A program made the translations under genes and the position numbers. Shown one piece after another: positions 23,340 through 32,187 of a DNA stretch of 41,802 nt. Under the pieces are notes generated by a model that worked only from the letters and a program-made list of their open reading frames with translations, had not been told where the DNA came from and made no database searches. This DNA comes from a bacterium (GTDB lineage: Bacteria; Armatimonadota; Chthonomonadetes; Chthonomonadales; CAJBBX01), in contig VFKD01000084.1 in NCBI GenBank assembly GCA_009885735.1, forward strand, positions 1 to 41,802. Direction: 5' to 3'. Each line of letters begins with the position of its first letter. The stretch's first letter is position 1.

Positions 23340-26162
23340 TTATTCCTTCGCTGCCTGTCGGGTGACGATCGGGACATACCCGAACTCCAGTCCTTTCGGC
23401 GGGTTGACGAGCACCGCCGGGTCGAGGTCGGCCAGCCTACCGACGGTGGGCGGCGGCAAGTATTCGCGGTCTTTTGTCCAACTCTTGTGCAGCATCTCCA
23501 CGCGCTTCTGAAGCGCCTCCCGCTCGGCGTCGGTCAGGTCGGCGTTCAGCATGGCGGGCTGGTCGGCGAAGCGATACCAGTAGTACGTGGCCACGCTGCC
23601 GTCCCCGAGCTTCGCCTTGAACGGCCCGGCCGCCGGCCCTGGCTTCTTCCAACAACTGTCCGCCTCGTTGGGAGTGACGTAGGGCTGCGGTTTAGCGGTG
23701 CGCCGCGGTGGAAATTCCACTTTGGCCAGTCCGGTCTCTGCTGGGACATCTTTCGCGCTCACCACCACCCACCGCTCCTTGTCCTTCTTGTCCTTCTCCA
23801 AGCGGAAATACTCGGGCAGGGTGATGAGGTCGCCGGCCTTCGTCACTGCATCCTTCGCCCACTTGTACCCGTACGTGGTGTCGTCCAGCGCGATGGGGGT
23901 GGCGAACGAACTCCAGGCTACCGGCACCTTCTTCTCGCGGGGGGTGTTCGGCGGATAGATCTGCCACGTCGCCCCGCCGCCGCCTTTGAACGTGTGAACG
24001 CCGGCCGCCTTCGCGTCGATAGCGCCGGTCGCTGCTTTGCCGCCGTCGAACCACGCCTGCACGCTGTCCCACAGCGCCGCCTTGTTGTACGCGGTGATGC
24101 GGTGGATGAGCGGGGCCTCGCCGTCCGCCTTCGCGGGGAACTGCGTGGGGGCAATGCGGGCGTAAGTGTCGCCTTTCGCATCGGTGGCGATGTACGCCGG
24201 GACATGCTGCGTTTCCATCTGCACGGCCTTGTTCGGCTCCGACGGGCGAGTGTCGATGAACAGCCCGCCCAGCTTCGGGTTGTCGATGGTCGGCCGCGAC
24301 CAGAAGTACGGGGTGAAGAAGGCCACCGGCCCTTTGAAGTTGCCGGTGTTCAGGAACAACGTCCAGCAGTGGTCGCCGGTTGGCACGTCCTTGCCAGCGG
24401 TCGTCTTCTTGGGGGCGGTCAGCGGGAGCGGCAGGTAACCGTACCCGAACAATTTGCCGCTCGTGCCCTGCTTCAGGTTCAGGCCGTCGGGCGGCCAGAG
24501 CACCCATGGACGGAGTTGGGCGACGGCGTAGTGGCCGGCCGGATTCTTCCAGTCTCGGCCCTTGCCGGCGCCGGGCCCGTTCGCCCACTCGACGAAGTTC
24601 AGGGCTACCCCACCCATGATGAACTTCGGCGTCTCGGTGGCGAAGCGGGTGTCCCGCCACCAGCCGAGGCCGCCCTCAATGTCCGAGTACGCATTCTCCG
24701 GCACCGGCCCGTCGTACTGGGCGAACATCCAAGTGCCGAACAGCCCGCTCTGGAAGTCCTGCCCGGGGTAGTTCTTGAGTAGCGGCCACGCGGCTACGTA
24801 GGTCGAGAATCCGCCATTGTACTGCCTGTCTACTTTCTCGTGCGGTACGAGCAGGTAGCCGGCCATTTCCGCTGGCTTCGGCGGGTCGGCAAGCGGTTTC
24901 GCGGGCGGCTTCTCCGCCTTCGCCGGTTCGAGCAGCGCCTCAGCGAACGCCTTTCCGATGGGGGCCATGATCTTTGCAGCACCAAGGTAGTGGTAGCCGC
25001 CGTTCGACACGCCCGTCTTCAGTCGCTTCAACTCGTCCGGTTTGAATTCCTCGTCCAGGGCCTTCTTGCGGGCGGCCTCCTTCTCCGGCTCGGTGGGCTT
25101 CGGATTCGCCTCGCGGAACCCCTGCTCCAGTTTGTCGTACACCCGCTGCTTCCGCTCGATGAACACCTCCAGGTCGTCGTCCCAGAACGGTGCCGTCTCG
25201 ACCGCAATGACATTCCCCTTGAACTCGTCGAGGGTGGTCGGTTTCCGCTGGGCTTCGCGGAAGTGCATCATCGACCCCTTCTTATCGCCCTTCAGGCCAT
25301 CGATACCCATGACGCCGATGACGAACGGCAGCTTCGGGGCCGACAGGTCTTTCCGCACGTCGCGGATGAAGTGGCCGAGCAGGTCGGCGTACAGGTCGTA
25401 CCCGCCGACCTTGCCCTGATTGGGGTACACACCGCCGTCGACGAGGTCGTTAAACCCCTGAAACCAGACGAACCCGGCCAACTCGTACCCCTGCTTCTCG
25501 TCGTAGTCGGGCACCACCCGCTTGACGTCCTTGAGCACCTTCTGCACGTGCGCGATCATCTCGCGGTAGTAAACGCCCGTGGCGGCGGCTTTTTCAGAAT
25601 AAAATTTCGGCCGATCCTCTGCTTTAGGAATACCGTGGGCACCCTTGGGATGCTTGTCCCAAAGTTCCTGAGTTTCCTTTGCCAGGACGAAAGGTCCCCC
25701 ACTAGGCGGTCGGAAATCCGTATGCAGGCTGCGACCGCCCCAAGAGGTCTTGATGATGAGCACCGGCTCCTTCAGCCGGTCTTCCATCGTGAGGCCGAAA
25801 GTGAACTCCGGGCCGATCTTCTTCTCGGGGGCACCAAACCCGGCCGTCAGCTTGCCCTTTGCCTCCCTCAGGTCGTCGTAGGCGTTGCCGAGGCACCCGA
25901 CCGACGTGATCCACACCCTGTCGCACACCTTCGGCTTGCCGTCCTTGTCCCGCATGTCCTTCAGTAGCGGGGCGGTCTTGGGGTCGTCGGCCATCGAGTC
26001 GAATGTGGAGACGGCCGCGTGCCCCTGCATGTTCGACTGCCCGGCCAGGATGAACACCTTTAACGGCCTGTCCGCAGCTGACGCCCCCGACGCTACTATT
26101 GCCAGCACCAGCAAACAGAAACCGATTGCTGGAGCGTTGGTCGATCTCTGTACTGAATTCAT
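23340..26162 (-). CDS. Exported sialate O-acetylesterase-family (SASA) protein, probably acquired
   Basis: 940 aa. ATG at 26162 chosen over the in-frame GTG at 26168 because GGAGGGG sits 5 nt before the ATG. Signal peptide (APAIGFCLLVLAIVASGASA). The SASA/SGNH-like domain spans about 30-400: block I VFILAGQSNMQGHA with the nucleophile Ser, IIKTSWGGRSLHTDFRP, GFVWFQGFNDLV, and a C-terminal GGYHYLGAAKIMAPIG near 395 carrying a His. After a Pro/Ala/Lys-rich linker (PAKAEKPPAKPLADPPKPAE) comes a second ~500-residue region without a family I recognise (NGGFSTYVAAWPLLKNYPGQ, FFTPYFWSRPTIDNPKLGG). The long two-part layout, Lys/Pro-rich linker and strong GCC/GGC/AAG codon preference resemble Gemmata-type Planctomycetes and differ by eye from neighbouring genes. 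It would remove acetyl groups from carbohydrates outside the cytoplasm. Confidence 0.88.
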   Translation of the reverse strand: MNSVQRSTNAPAIGFCLLVLAIVASGASAADRPLKVFILAGQSNMQGHAAVSTFDSMADDPKTAPLLKDMRDKDGKPKVCDRVWITSVGCLGNAYDDLREAKGKLTAGFGAPEKKIGPEFTFGLTMEDRLKEPVLIIKTSWGGRSLHTDFRPPSGGPFVLAKETQELWDKHPKGAHGIPKAEDRPKFYSEKAAATGVYYREMIAHVQKVLKDVKRVVPDYDEKQGYELAGFVWFQGFNDLVDGGVYPNQGKVGGYDLYADLLGHFIRDVRKDLSAPKLPFVIGVMGIDGLKGDKKGSMMHFREAQRKPTTLDEFKGNVIAVETAPFWDDDLEVFIERKQRVYDKLEQGFREANPKPTEPEKEAARKKALDEEFKPDELKRLKTGVSNGGYHYLGAAKIMAPIGKAFAEALLEPAKAEKPPAKPLADPPKPAEMAGYLLVPHEKVDRQYNGGFSTYVAAWPLLKNYPGQDFQSGLFGTWMFAQYDGPVPENAYSDIEGGLGWWRDTRFATETPKFIMGGVALNFVEWANGPGAGKGRDWKNPAGHYAVAQLRPWVLWPPDGLNLKQGTSGKLFGYGYLPLPLTAPKKTTAGKDVPTGDHCWTLFLNTGNFKGPVAFFTPYFWSRPTIDNPKLGGLFIDTRPSEPNKAVQMETQHVPAYIATDAKGDTYARIAPTQFPAKADGEAPLIHRITAYNKAALWDSVQAWFDGGKAATGAIDAKAAGVHTFKGGGGATWQIYPPNTPREKKVPVAWSSFATPIALDDTTYGYKWAKDAVTKAGDLITLPEYFRLEKDKKDKERWVVVSAKDVPAETGLAKVEFPPRRTAKPQPYVTPNEADSCWKKPGPAAGPFKAKLGDGSVATYYWYRFADQPAMLNADLTDAEREALQKRVEMLHKSWTKDREYLPPPTVGRLADLDPAVLVNPPKGLEFGYVPIVTRQAAKE

Positions 26163-26224
26163 TCCCACCCCTCCGGACTGTGTGAATCAATTGAACATCG
26201 AGAGTAGAGCATGGACCACAAGGG

Positions 26225-26433
26225 CGTCTAACCGCATAGAAAGACCGATGAGACGGCACCACCCATTCGAGATCCAGGGCTCTCGCACCCGGATTCAGGT
26301 TCAACGCCTCAGCCAACCATTCCGTCATCCACAGCGCGTTGGTCCCGCCTCTGACGCTGGCGGTGGTCCAGTCCGGATTGTATCCGGATGTGCGGGGAAA
26401 CCGGTCAAAGCGCAATCGTTCGACTGAACTCAT
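26225..26433 (-). pseudogene. Remnant of SAM-dependent methyltransferase (N-terminus)
   Basis: From ATG at 26433 the peptide reads MSSVERLRFDRFPRTSGYNP, then NALWMTEWLAEALNLNPGAR and ALDL, which is the N-terminal approach to a class I methyltransferase whose next residues should be GCGxA. Instead the frame gives EWVVPS; shifting frame gives GGAVSSVFL, close to the expected GRAxSSIFLA, so a small indel broke the gene just at the SAM-binding loop. Nothing of the remaining ~150 codons is present before the esterase start at 26162. The gene is a truncated remnant, apparently cut by the event that placed the esterase here. Confidence 0.65.
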
Positions 26434-26700
26434 CGGGTTCCACTCAGCCTAACCTGGAACATCAGGAACGAGTTTCCTCGGTTATACCCGCTCAGTGTTC
26501 AGAAGGAGATGTTCAACGTTCGCCAGGAGCATTGCAACTGGAAATGACACTGAATAAAACTCGGTTGCCATTGATTTTGCAACCATGCGCCCGACTAGAC
26601 TGAGACAGGTTTTGGAGGGAAGAGACGTTCGAGATACGTCATCAACGAAGAAGCGGGTTGCTGAAGGAGTGAGGGGGTGTTCGGATGCCTAAAGTGACGC

Positions 26701-26731
26701 AAAAGCCGCTCGGTCGCAGGGACCGAGCGGC
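26701..26731 (-). terminator. Terminator of initiator tRNA copy 1
   Basis: GCCGCTCGGTC (26705-26715) and GACCGAGCGGC (26721-26731) pair perfectly over a 5-nt loop; on the minus strand TTTTGCG follows. It starts 6 bp past the tRNA 3' end. Confidence 0.9.
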
Positions 26732-26736
26732 CAGAG

Positions 26737-26813
<77 letters not shown>

Positions 26814-27148
26814 TCATCACATACATTATACCATCAATCCTGAGTCTGTCAATAGCCAGTCTTTCTGGAATCAGAGATCTCCGGGGATCTGGGGAGGAGG
26901 GGAGAGGGCGCGGTCGCGCTGGAAGAGGCCAATTTCGACGGCGTGGCGACTTGGGCAAGCAAAGCCTTTCGAGCAGGCGGTGGAGTTGGAACGGCGGTAG
27001 AGAGGTTTCTTGGGAGGCCGGGTTGTAGAGGGTAAGTAGAGAGTGTGGTGTTAGAGTGACCGCGTTCTCGAGTGACAATCGAGTCGTTTCAGTGTTCTTA
27101 CCTTAAGAGAAACGAATGGACCTCAGGACCTGCGCCGACCCCAATCCA

Positions 27149-27871
27149 TCACCGTTTGGGAGCAGGCGAGAGTCCACGTTGCGGACTGATCTTATAGTCC
27201 TTCGGAACGACAAATGCCTCTGCGGGCAGGGCCTGCCCTTCCGATCTTTTTGAAAGCTCTACAGTGCGCCGAATCTGATCGGCGGTACCAATGCCAGACG
27301 GGGAACTGCGCTGACCCATCTTCGTTATGATTTCCATTCTTAACGGCGATGCCGCCGTCTTGCCCTGCGGCATCCAAATCTTAACCGTGCTGGGAGTGCC
27401 CCCCGCGACCTGCGCTACCCAGACTTCACACGCGATTCCCCGCACTACTTCGGAGCCGAACTTCTTTGCGCTCGGCCAGATGGTCTTCACATCGCAAGGA
27501 GTAGCCAAAGCGAATGGCGAGCCGTGTGCTATCATCGAGCGAAACATTGGCTTGGTCAGCACCGCTTTGGTCCCACGCTTCGTGGAAGGCATCAATGTGT
27601 AGAGGGCCGACGGAGTGAGTATCTGAAACCGATCGCGTTTCTCACCCATCTTTACTTCTAATCTTATGGAGGCCCCTGCTTTCCACATCCGGCCAAGGAT
27701 CTCGCTTGGGAACATGGAACGGCGGTTGTCCATCTCTTCCAGGCCGCCGTGCTCCGGCATCTGGACCCGCATCGAGAACTCGTAACTCGTACACTTTGAA
27801 GTCGAGCCGGCCGGGCTGGCGGGCAACTGCAGACCGACAAGAAAAAGTGCAAGTCCACTCAATAGGATCAT
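27149..27871 (-). CDS. Exported protein of outer-membrane lipoprotein-sorting/DUF4412 type
   Basis: 240 aa. ATG at 27871 overlaps the upstream stop as ATGA, so translation is coupled. The N-terminus is a signal peptide (MILLSGLALFLVGLQLPASP). The body is beta-rich with alternating strands (YEFSMRVQMPEHGG, ASIRLEVKMGEKRDRFQILT, SALYTLMPSTKRGTKAVLTK, GIACEVWVAQVAGGTPSTVK), a pattern seen in LolA-like or DUF4412 beta-sheet proteins that report or carry lipidic ligands. No catalytic motif. It is the last gene of the TPR - FG-GAP - this gene unit. Family assignment is tentative. Confidence 0.7.
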   Translation of the reverse strand: MILLSGLALFLVGLQLPASPAGSTSKCTSYEFSMRVQMPEHGGLEEMDNRRSMFPSEILGRMWKAGASIRLEVKMGEKRDRFQILTPSALYTLMPSTKRGTKAVLTKPMFRSMIAHGSPFALATPCDVKTIWPSAKKFGSEVVRGIACEVWVAQVAGGTPSTVKIWMPQGKTAASPLRMEIITKMGQRSSPSGIGTADQIRRTVELSKRSEGQALPAEAFVVPKDYKISPQRGLSPAPKR

Positions 27872-29661
27872 TTTCGCACAACTTTTCCGATTGCCAATTT
27901 ACAATCTTTCTCTTTCACGACAACCGACGTATCCATCGATATGTCCAAAGACTCCAGTGCGCCGCACGGCCACCGCACATCTGCACGGGCGGAGCGGGCA
28001 GTTCCAATGCCGAACAAGAGTCTTCGGTCATGGTCCGAAAGATAACTGCCGCCGGAGTGTACGGTCTGCATCTCTTTCGCAGCGTTCGCATTGACGGTGA
28101 CCAATGTGCCGAGCGCATCGCGATTACACCCATTGCCGACCATCGTCAAACGAACCCAATGATTGGATGTCTGCGTGCTGTTGCTGAGCAGAATAGCGCG
28201 GCCGTTGTTACTGGCAATCAGCACATCGGGTTTTCCGTCGTTATTAAAGTCGCCCACTGCAAGTCCGCGCGCGACTTGCTCTTGAGTGAAAAACGGACCC
28301 GAACCGCCGGAAACATCGCTGAAGGCACCATTTCCGTCGTTTCGCAGTACCTGGCACGCCTGCGAGTACCCCTGGGGCTTGCCGTTCTCATCCGCTCGAT
28401 CGTCCACGTGTCCGTTTGCAATGAAGATGTCCTGCCAGCCGTCCAGGTCGAAATCCGTGAACTTGCATCCCCACTTCAGATACTCCAGCGTCGGGTTTCC
28501 CACGCCGGATGGAAAGCTTTCCTCGGTAAACGATCCGTCGCCATTGTTGCGATACAGAGCGGCCGGCTCATTCTCGAAGTTGGTCACCAAAACGCCAAAT
28601 TGCCCATCATGATGGTAGTCAGCCGCGTCCGTTCCCATTCCAGCTCTTGCTATGCCCGCTTCACCGTAAGCCACCCCGGCCATCGCGCCCTGCTCGCTAA
28701 AAGTCCCGTTGCCCTTGTTAATAAAGAGGTAGTTTGGCGAGAGGTCGTTGGCTACAAAGATATCCGTAAGACCATCTCGATTGAAATCCGCACACGCAAT
28801 TCCGAGCGAGCGCCCGGTTTGTGTGCCGATGCCGGATTTCTTGCTCAGATCCGAAAATGTGCCGTCGCCGTTATTGCGGAAGAGCATGCACTGGGTTCCG
28901 GGATAGACATTGGGGGAGCAATAAGCATCACGCTGTCGGAAATCTTTGCACCTGGGATTTGTCTTTACGTCATAGTCCATATACCGGCAGACAAAGAGGT
29001 CGAGCTTGCCATCGCCATCGTAATCCAGCCATGCCGCGCTGGTAGACATGTCTTTTGCAGAGACACGAGCCCTGGCAGTCACGTCACGGAAGAAAGGCGC
29101 CTGCGTCTTCGGGTTCGGGCCAGGGCTATTGGGCGAGTCGGCAGCCACCGATCCATCGACCCCACGACCCATCGACCCACTCTCATTGTGAAACAGTCGG
29201 TTTCCGCCGAGCGCGGTTATGTAGATGTCGGGTCTGCCGTCGTTGTCGTAGTCTCCGACGGCGATTCCCATGGCGTACATGGAAGTGTCCAGCCCGCTGC
29301 CTTTCGTAACATCGGTAAAGGTGCCGTCACGGTTGTTTCGGTAGAGGGCGCTCCGCAGTGGTTTAGCAGCTGTAAATCCAGGCAAGGCGGCGCCCTGAGT
29401 CAGAAGCGCGTCCTGCCATCCGTCGCCGTCGTAGTCCAGAACGGCGCAGCCTGCACTCATGGTCTCTACATAGAAGTGAGCGCCGCTGCCTCCATTGCAG
29501 TGAGTAAAGCGAATGCCGGTAGCGTCGGTAACATCCGTGAAGCGAATACCGCCTGCTGCCGGACTCGGTTCGGGATGTCCTCCGGCGGGCCTGGTAATCG
29601 CCAACCGCGCTGCGGCGAGGGCCGCCACACATGCGACGACTAAGATGCACAGCCTTTTCAC
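27868..29661 (-). CDS. Exported FG-GAP repeat protein with ASPIC/UnbV C-terminal domain
   Basis: 597 aa. GTG start at 29661, overlapping the TPR stop as GTGA. Signal peptide (MKRLCILVVACVAALAAARL). At least seven FG-GAP/VCBS blades with Ca-binding loops such as LDYDGDGWQDALL, GDYDNDGRPDIYIT, LDYDGDGKLDLFVC, ADFNRDGLTDIFVAND, TDFDLDGWQDIFIANGH and GDFNNDGKPDVLIASNNGR build a beta-propeller. The last ~90 residues are an ASPIC/UnbV domain (HWVRLTMVGNGCNRDALGTL, TVHSGGSYLSDHDRRLLFGI). Such proteins are common in Acidobacteria, Planctomycetes and Verrucomicrobia, often paired with TPR proteins as here, and are thought to bind surface ligands or proteins. A short Ser/Pro/Gly insertion near residue 170 (DSPNSPGPNPKTQAP) lies between blades. 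Confidence 0.92.
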   Translation of the reverse strand: MKRLCILVVACVAALAAARLAITRPAGGHPEPSPAAGGIRFTDVTDATGIRFTHCNGGSGAHFYVETMSAGCAVLDYDGDGWQDALLTQGAALPGFTAAKPLRSALYRNNRDGTFTDVTKGSGLDTSMYAMGIAVGDYDNDGRPDIYITALGGNRLFHNESGSMGRGVDGSVAADSPNSPGPNPKTQAPFFRDVTARARVSAKDMSTSAAWLDYDGDGKLDLFVCRYMDYDVKTNPRCKDFRQRDAYCSPNVYPGTQCMLFRNNGDGTFSDLSKKSGIGTQTGRSLGIACADFNRDGLTDIFVANDLSPNYLFINKGNGTFSEQGAMAGVAYGEAGIARAGMGTDAADYHHDGQFGVLVTNFENEPAALYRNNGDGSFTEESFPSGVGNPTLEYLKWGCKFTDFDLDGWQDIFIANGHVDDRADENGKPQGYSQACQVLRNDGNGAFSDVSGGSGPFFTQEQVARGLAVGDFNNDGKPDVLIASNNGRAILLSNSTQTSNHWVRLTMVGNGCNRDALGTLVTVNANAAKEMQTVHSGGSYLSDHDRRLLFGIGTARSARADVRWPCGALESLDISMDTSVVVKEKDCKLAIGKVVRK

Positions 29662-30716
29662 CTGCCTTGCCCTCGGCGAGTGTCCAGGGCGTCCGCCAAC
29701 TTCAGGGTCGCCCGTTTCTCATTATCTCGTTTCAAAAAGTGATAGGCCTTAGCAAGGTTCCGTAGGCTATAAACGTCGGTCGGTTCCGATTTGAGATACC
29801 CGGTGTACGCCGAAACTGCCTGATCCGGCTCGCGGACCCGCATGTAGAGGTCGCCCAGCTCGCGCATGGGCGCAGTATCGGACGGGTTGAGGCTCAATTT
29901 AGTCCTTATGTACTGAATCCGCCGCCGGCTCGCATTCAACTCCTGAAATCTTGCCATCATGCGCTCTGCTTCGGTGGTTTTCCCTTGTTTCCGCAGAACG
30001 GACGCAAGGCCCTGATACGTCCCATCGTCGTTCGGAAATGCTTTCAGCACCTGTCGATATTCGTTCTCCGCTTCGGCGGGCCTGCCCATTCGCGATAGAC
30101 ATTCGGCATGTTGATAGCGGGCGCTTGTATTGTCCGGGTCCAGCGCGAGGCTGCGGACGAAGCACTCATCTGCCGTTTGCAACGCCTGGCTGCCTTTATC
30201 TCTGTAGAAATGCACTATTCCCTGATAGTAAGCGACTTCCGAGGAAGTTCTCCAGCGCGGCACGACTTCTTTTTTCAAAACCCGGTCGGCGTCATCGAAC
30301 CGCCCCATCTTGCAATAGCTGGCGAGCAGCTTCATGTAGTCTTCCTCTTTCGGCGGCCGAAGGAGGAGCGCCTTCTCCTGCTCCAGTGCGGCCTGCACCG
30401 GCAGATTCAGACTGTGATAAAGAGCAGCGATGCGGAGATGCACATTGGGGTCATTCGGAGCGGCCTTGCTCGCGAGCCCAAGTTCTTTGGCGCTCAGCGT
30501 AAAGTCACCTTTCTTCTGCGCCTCAACGGCAGCTGAATAGTGACGTTGAACGTCGGCCACGCCGCGTCCGTCGCGCACCCACATTACGTGTCGCGTGATC
30601 CCGGCGGCAAGAAGCAGAATCATCGGCGGCAGCAAAATGTCCAGCCAATGCGATCGAATCCAGCGCCAAGGGCCGAAGCCGGGCTTGATGTCAGTGGGTG
30701 TCGGGGTAGTTGCCAT
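29658..30716 (-). CDS. Membrane-anchored TPR protein
   Basis: 352 aa. ATG at 30716. A short cytosolic N-terminus is followed by one membrane helix (DILLPPMILLLAAGITRHVM, about residues 26-48), then TPR-type helical hairpins: YSAAVEAQKKGDFTLSAKEL, DPNVHLRIAALYHSLNLPVQ, DNTSARYQHAECLSRMGRPA, DDGTYQGLASVLRKQGKTTE, DVYSLRNLAKAYHFLKRDN. It overlaps the FG-GAP gene by 4 bp. TPR plus FG-GAP/ASPIC pairs suggest an envelope assembly or ligand-handling complex; no enzymatic motif. No clear ribosome-binding site, and only about 26 bp separate its ATG from the terminator at 30743-30783, leaving little room for a private promoter. Confidence 0.88.
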   Translation of the reverse strand: MATTPTPTDIKPGFGPWRWIRSHWLDILLPPMILLLAAGITRHVMWVRDGRGVADVQRHYSAAVEAQKKGDFTLSAKELGLASKAAPNDPNVHLRIAALYHSLNLPVQAALEQEKALLLRPPKEEDYMKLLASYCKMGRFDDADRVLKKEVVPRWRTSSEVAYYQGIVHFYRDKGSQALQTADECFVRSLALDPDNTSARYQHAECLSRMGRPAEAENEYRQVLKAFPNDDGTYQGLASVLRKQGKTTEAERMMARFQELNASRRRIQYIRTKLSLNPSDTAPMRELGDLYMRVREPDQAVSAYTGYLKSEPTDVYSLRNLAKAYHFLKRDNEKRATLKLADALDTRRGQGR

Positions 30717-30742
30717 CGAAATAGTTGCTTGCGCAAATTAAT

Positions 30743-30783
30743 AAAAAGTCCGGCAGAGGACAAGAAGTAGCCTCTGCCGGACT
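30743..30783 (-). terminator. Strong rho-independent terminator upstream of TPR operon
   Basis: On the minus strand AGTCCGGCAGAGG pairs perfectly with CCTCTGCCGGACT over an 11-nt loop, followed by TTTTTATT. It lies 17 bp past the stop of the 30801-31496 gene. The next gene starts about 26 bp later, so it may act as a partial terminator within a longer unit. Confidence 0.92.
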
Positions 30784-30800
30784 GAGATTTGTAAACGCCC

Positions 30801-31496
30801 TTAGTTCTTGATCTTGCTGAACCGGCCGTTCTGGACGACGGCGATCTGGCTCCAGTCCGAATTAACGGGGCCGCTGACGGTCGGCAACGTGCCGGATCCG
30901 CCTTCCGTCACCTCGATGTTTACCGTGCCGGACGGGGAGTATCCGAACTTCCCTACACTGCGGAAGCGGCTCATGCCGCCCGTCTGCTGATTCTTTACAA
31001 TCGTCGTGTGGACTCCAGTTACGATGTCGACCGGGTTGGACAGCGACGAATTGCCGTGGAGGGTGACCGCTCCCAAGTCGGTGGTCTCCCAAGTGGTGAA
31101 GTCGACGGATGCTTCCCTCCCACTCGCGGTTGCGTCGCAAGTGGCAGTGCCTGCAATGGCGTGGTTGACCCCCGTGTACGAGCCGGTAAAGTCATTATAG
31201 CCCTGCGTGGAGGCGTAATGTGAGTGGTCCGGATAGGCTGTCTCGGACGAGATCCAAGCCTTTTGGATGGGCGTCGGCTTGCCTCCACCACCGTTGTCAC
31301 CGACGATGCAGGTTACTTCACCGTAAAGTGAATTACCGTCGGCGTCCGTGCCAAACAATACGGCGGACGTTTGCTGGCCTCTGAAGGTGAAGATGGTGGT
31401 GATGTCTGCGGCTGTGCGCACTCCGGTGTAGCCCGCCAACAAGCACATGGCGCCGACCACCAGAACACGCGGCCGACTTAGTTTAAACGCTTTCAT
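30801..31496 (-). CDS. Secreted hypothetical protein, beta-rich
   Basis: 231 aa. ATG at 31496 (MKAFKLSRPRVLVVGAMCLL) with GGAG upstream; an earlier in-frame start adds only ten unlikely residues. A signal peptide ends near residue 32. The mature protein is rich in Gly, Thr, Ser and Val with strand-like stretches (DITTIFTFRGQQTSAVLFG, GREASVDFTTWETTDLGAV, SPSGTVNIEVTEGGSGTLP). Two Cys residues (VTCIVGD, TATCDAT) could form a disulfide. No family recognised. Followed by a strong terminator, then the TPR gene. Confidence 0.75.
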   Translation of the reverse strand: MKAFKLSRPRVLVVGAMCLLAGYTGVRTAADITTIFTFRGQQTSAVLFGTDADGNSLYGEVTCIVGDNGGGGKPTPIQKAWISSETAYPDHSHYASTQGYNDFTGSYTGVNHAIAGTATCDATASGREASVDFTTWETTDLGAVTLHGNSSLSNPVDIVTGVHTTIVKNQQTGGMSRFRSVGKFGYSPSGTVNIEVTEGGSGTLPTVSGPVNSDWSQIAVVQNGRFSKIKN

Positions 31497-32015
31497 AGAG
31501 TTTCTCCGTTGGTTGGTCATGACCAACCCGAAATGGTTGAACTTCAGTTTGTGATGCCTGTGTTGCCGTAATTATGGGCGTAGTCACATAATAGGATCGG
31601 TCGCCAACCTGCCCGATAAACCGAAGAAGTGCGCATCCGCCCTCTTTCTGTCTATACCCTAAAGCGTCACCTCCTTTTGGATTACGCTGGATCGAAAGTG
31701 TTGTATGAAAGAGACTGGCTACCTAACTAAACCGCGCGAGTTAGTAACCAGGTTTCATCCGGAAACCATACCGTTGACCAGAACCGCATTCGCTAGTCGA
31801 GTCCCTCGTCCAAGTGACGGAGCGAGTGTTTCATCGCCAGCAGTAGCTGCGGATGAAAACGGGGACAACTGACGGTGAGACTGCAAACGCGCCAGGCAAT
31901 CGGAAACACGTACACTGCGTACTGCAAAATCTTAATCGAGCACCACAAGGAGCAACGGGCGACGCCGCGTTAGCGTCGCAAGCTCCCGTTCACTGGTTGG
32001 TACTTAACTCTCATA
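31497..32015. other. Intergenic region, no gene recognised
   Basis: About 520 bp between the secreted-protein gene and initiator tRNA copy 2, presumably holding the gene's promoter and leader. On the minus strand there is a perfect Shine-Dalgarno word AAGGAGGTGA (31677-31668) with no credible gene behind it, and a 30-codon frame from ATG at about 31638 without supporting motifs. A GC stem (GCGACGC/GCGTCGC, about 31958-31982) lies just past the tRNA 3' end and may terminate it, without a T-run. Confidence 0.4.
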
Positions 32016-32097
<82 letters not shown>

Positions 32098-32187
32098 GGT
32101 TAGCATTATAGGCTCGAAAACCGCGGAAGTCAATGGCTTCACGAAGGTTTTCTTTTGGGAGTATGTCGCTATGACTGCGTCAGAGTC

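Noticed and set aside
31668-31680. TCACCTCCTTTT, resembling the 3' end of 16S rRNA (anti-Shine-Dalgarno)
   Set aside because: The surrounding bases do not match 16S helix 45 or any rRNA, so the 10-12 bp match is probably chance or a stray ribosome-binding site on the minus strand.
26814-32015. Genomic island with site-specific integrase between the two tRNA copies
   Set aside because: No integrase, recombinase or phage gene is present between the copies, so I only report the duplication itself.
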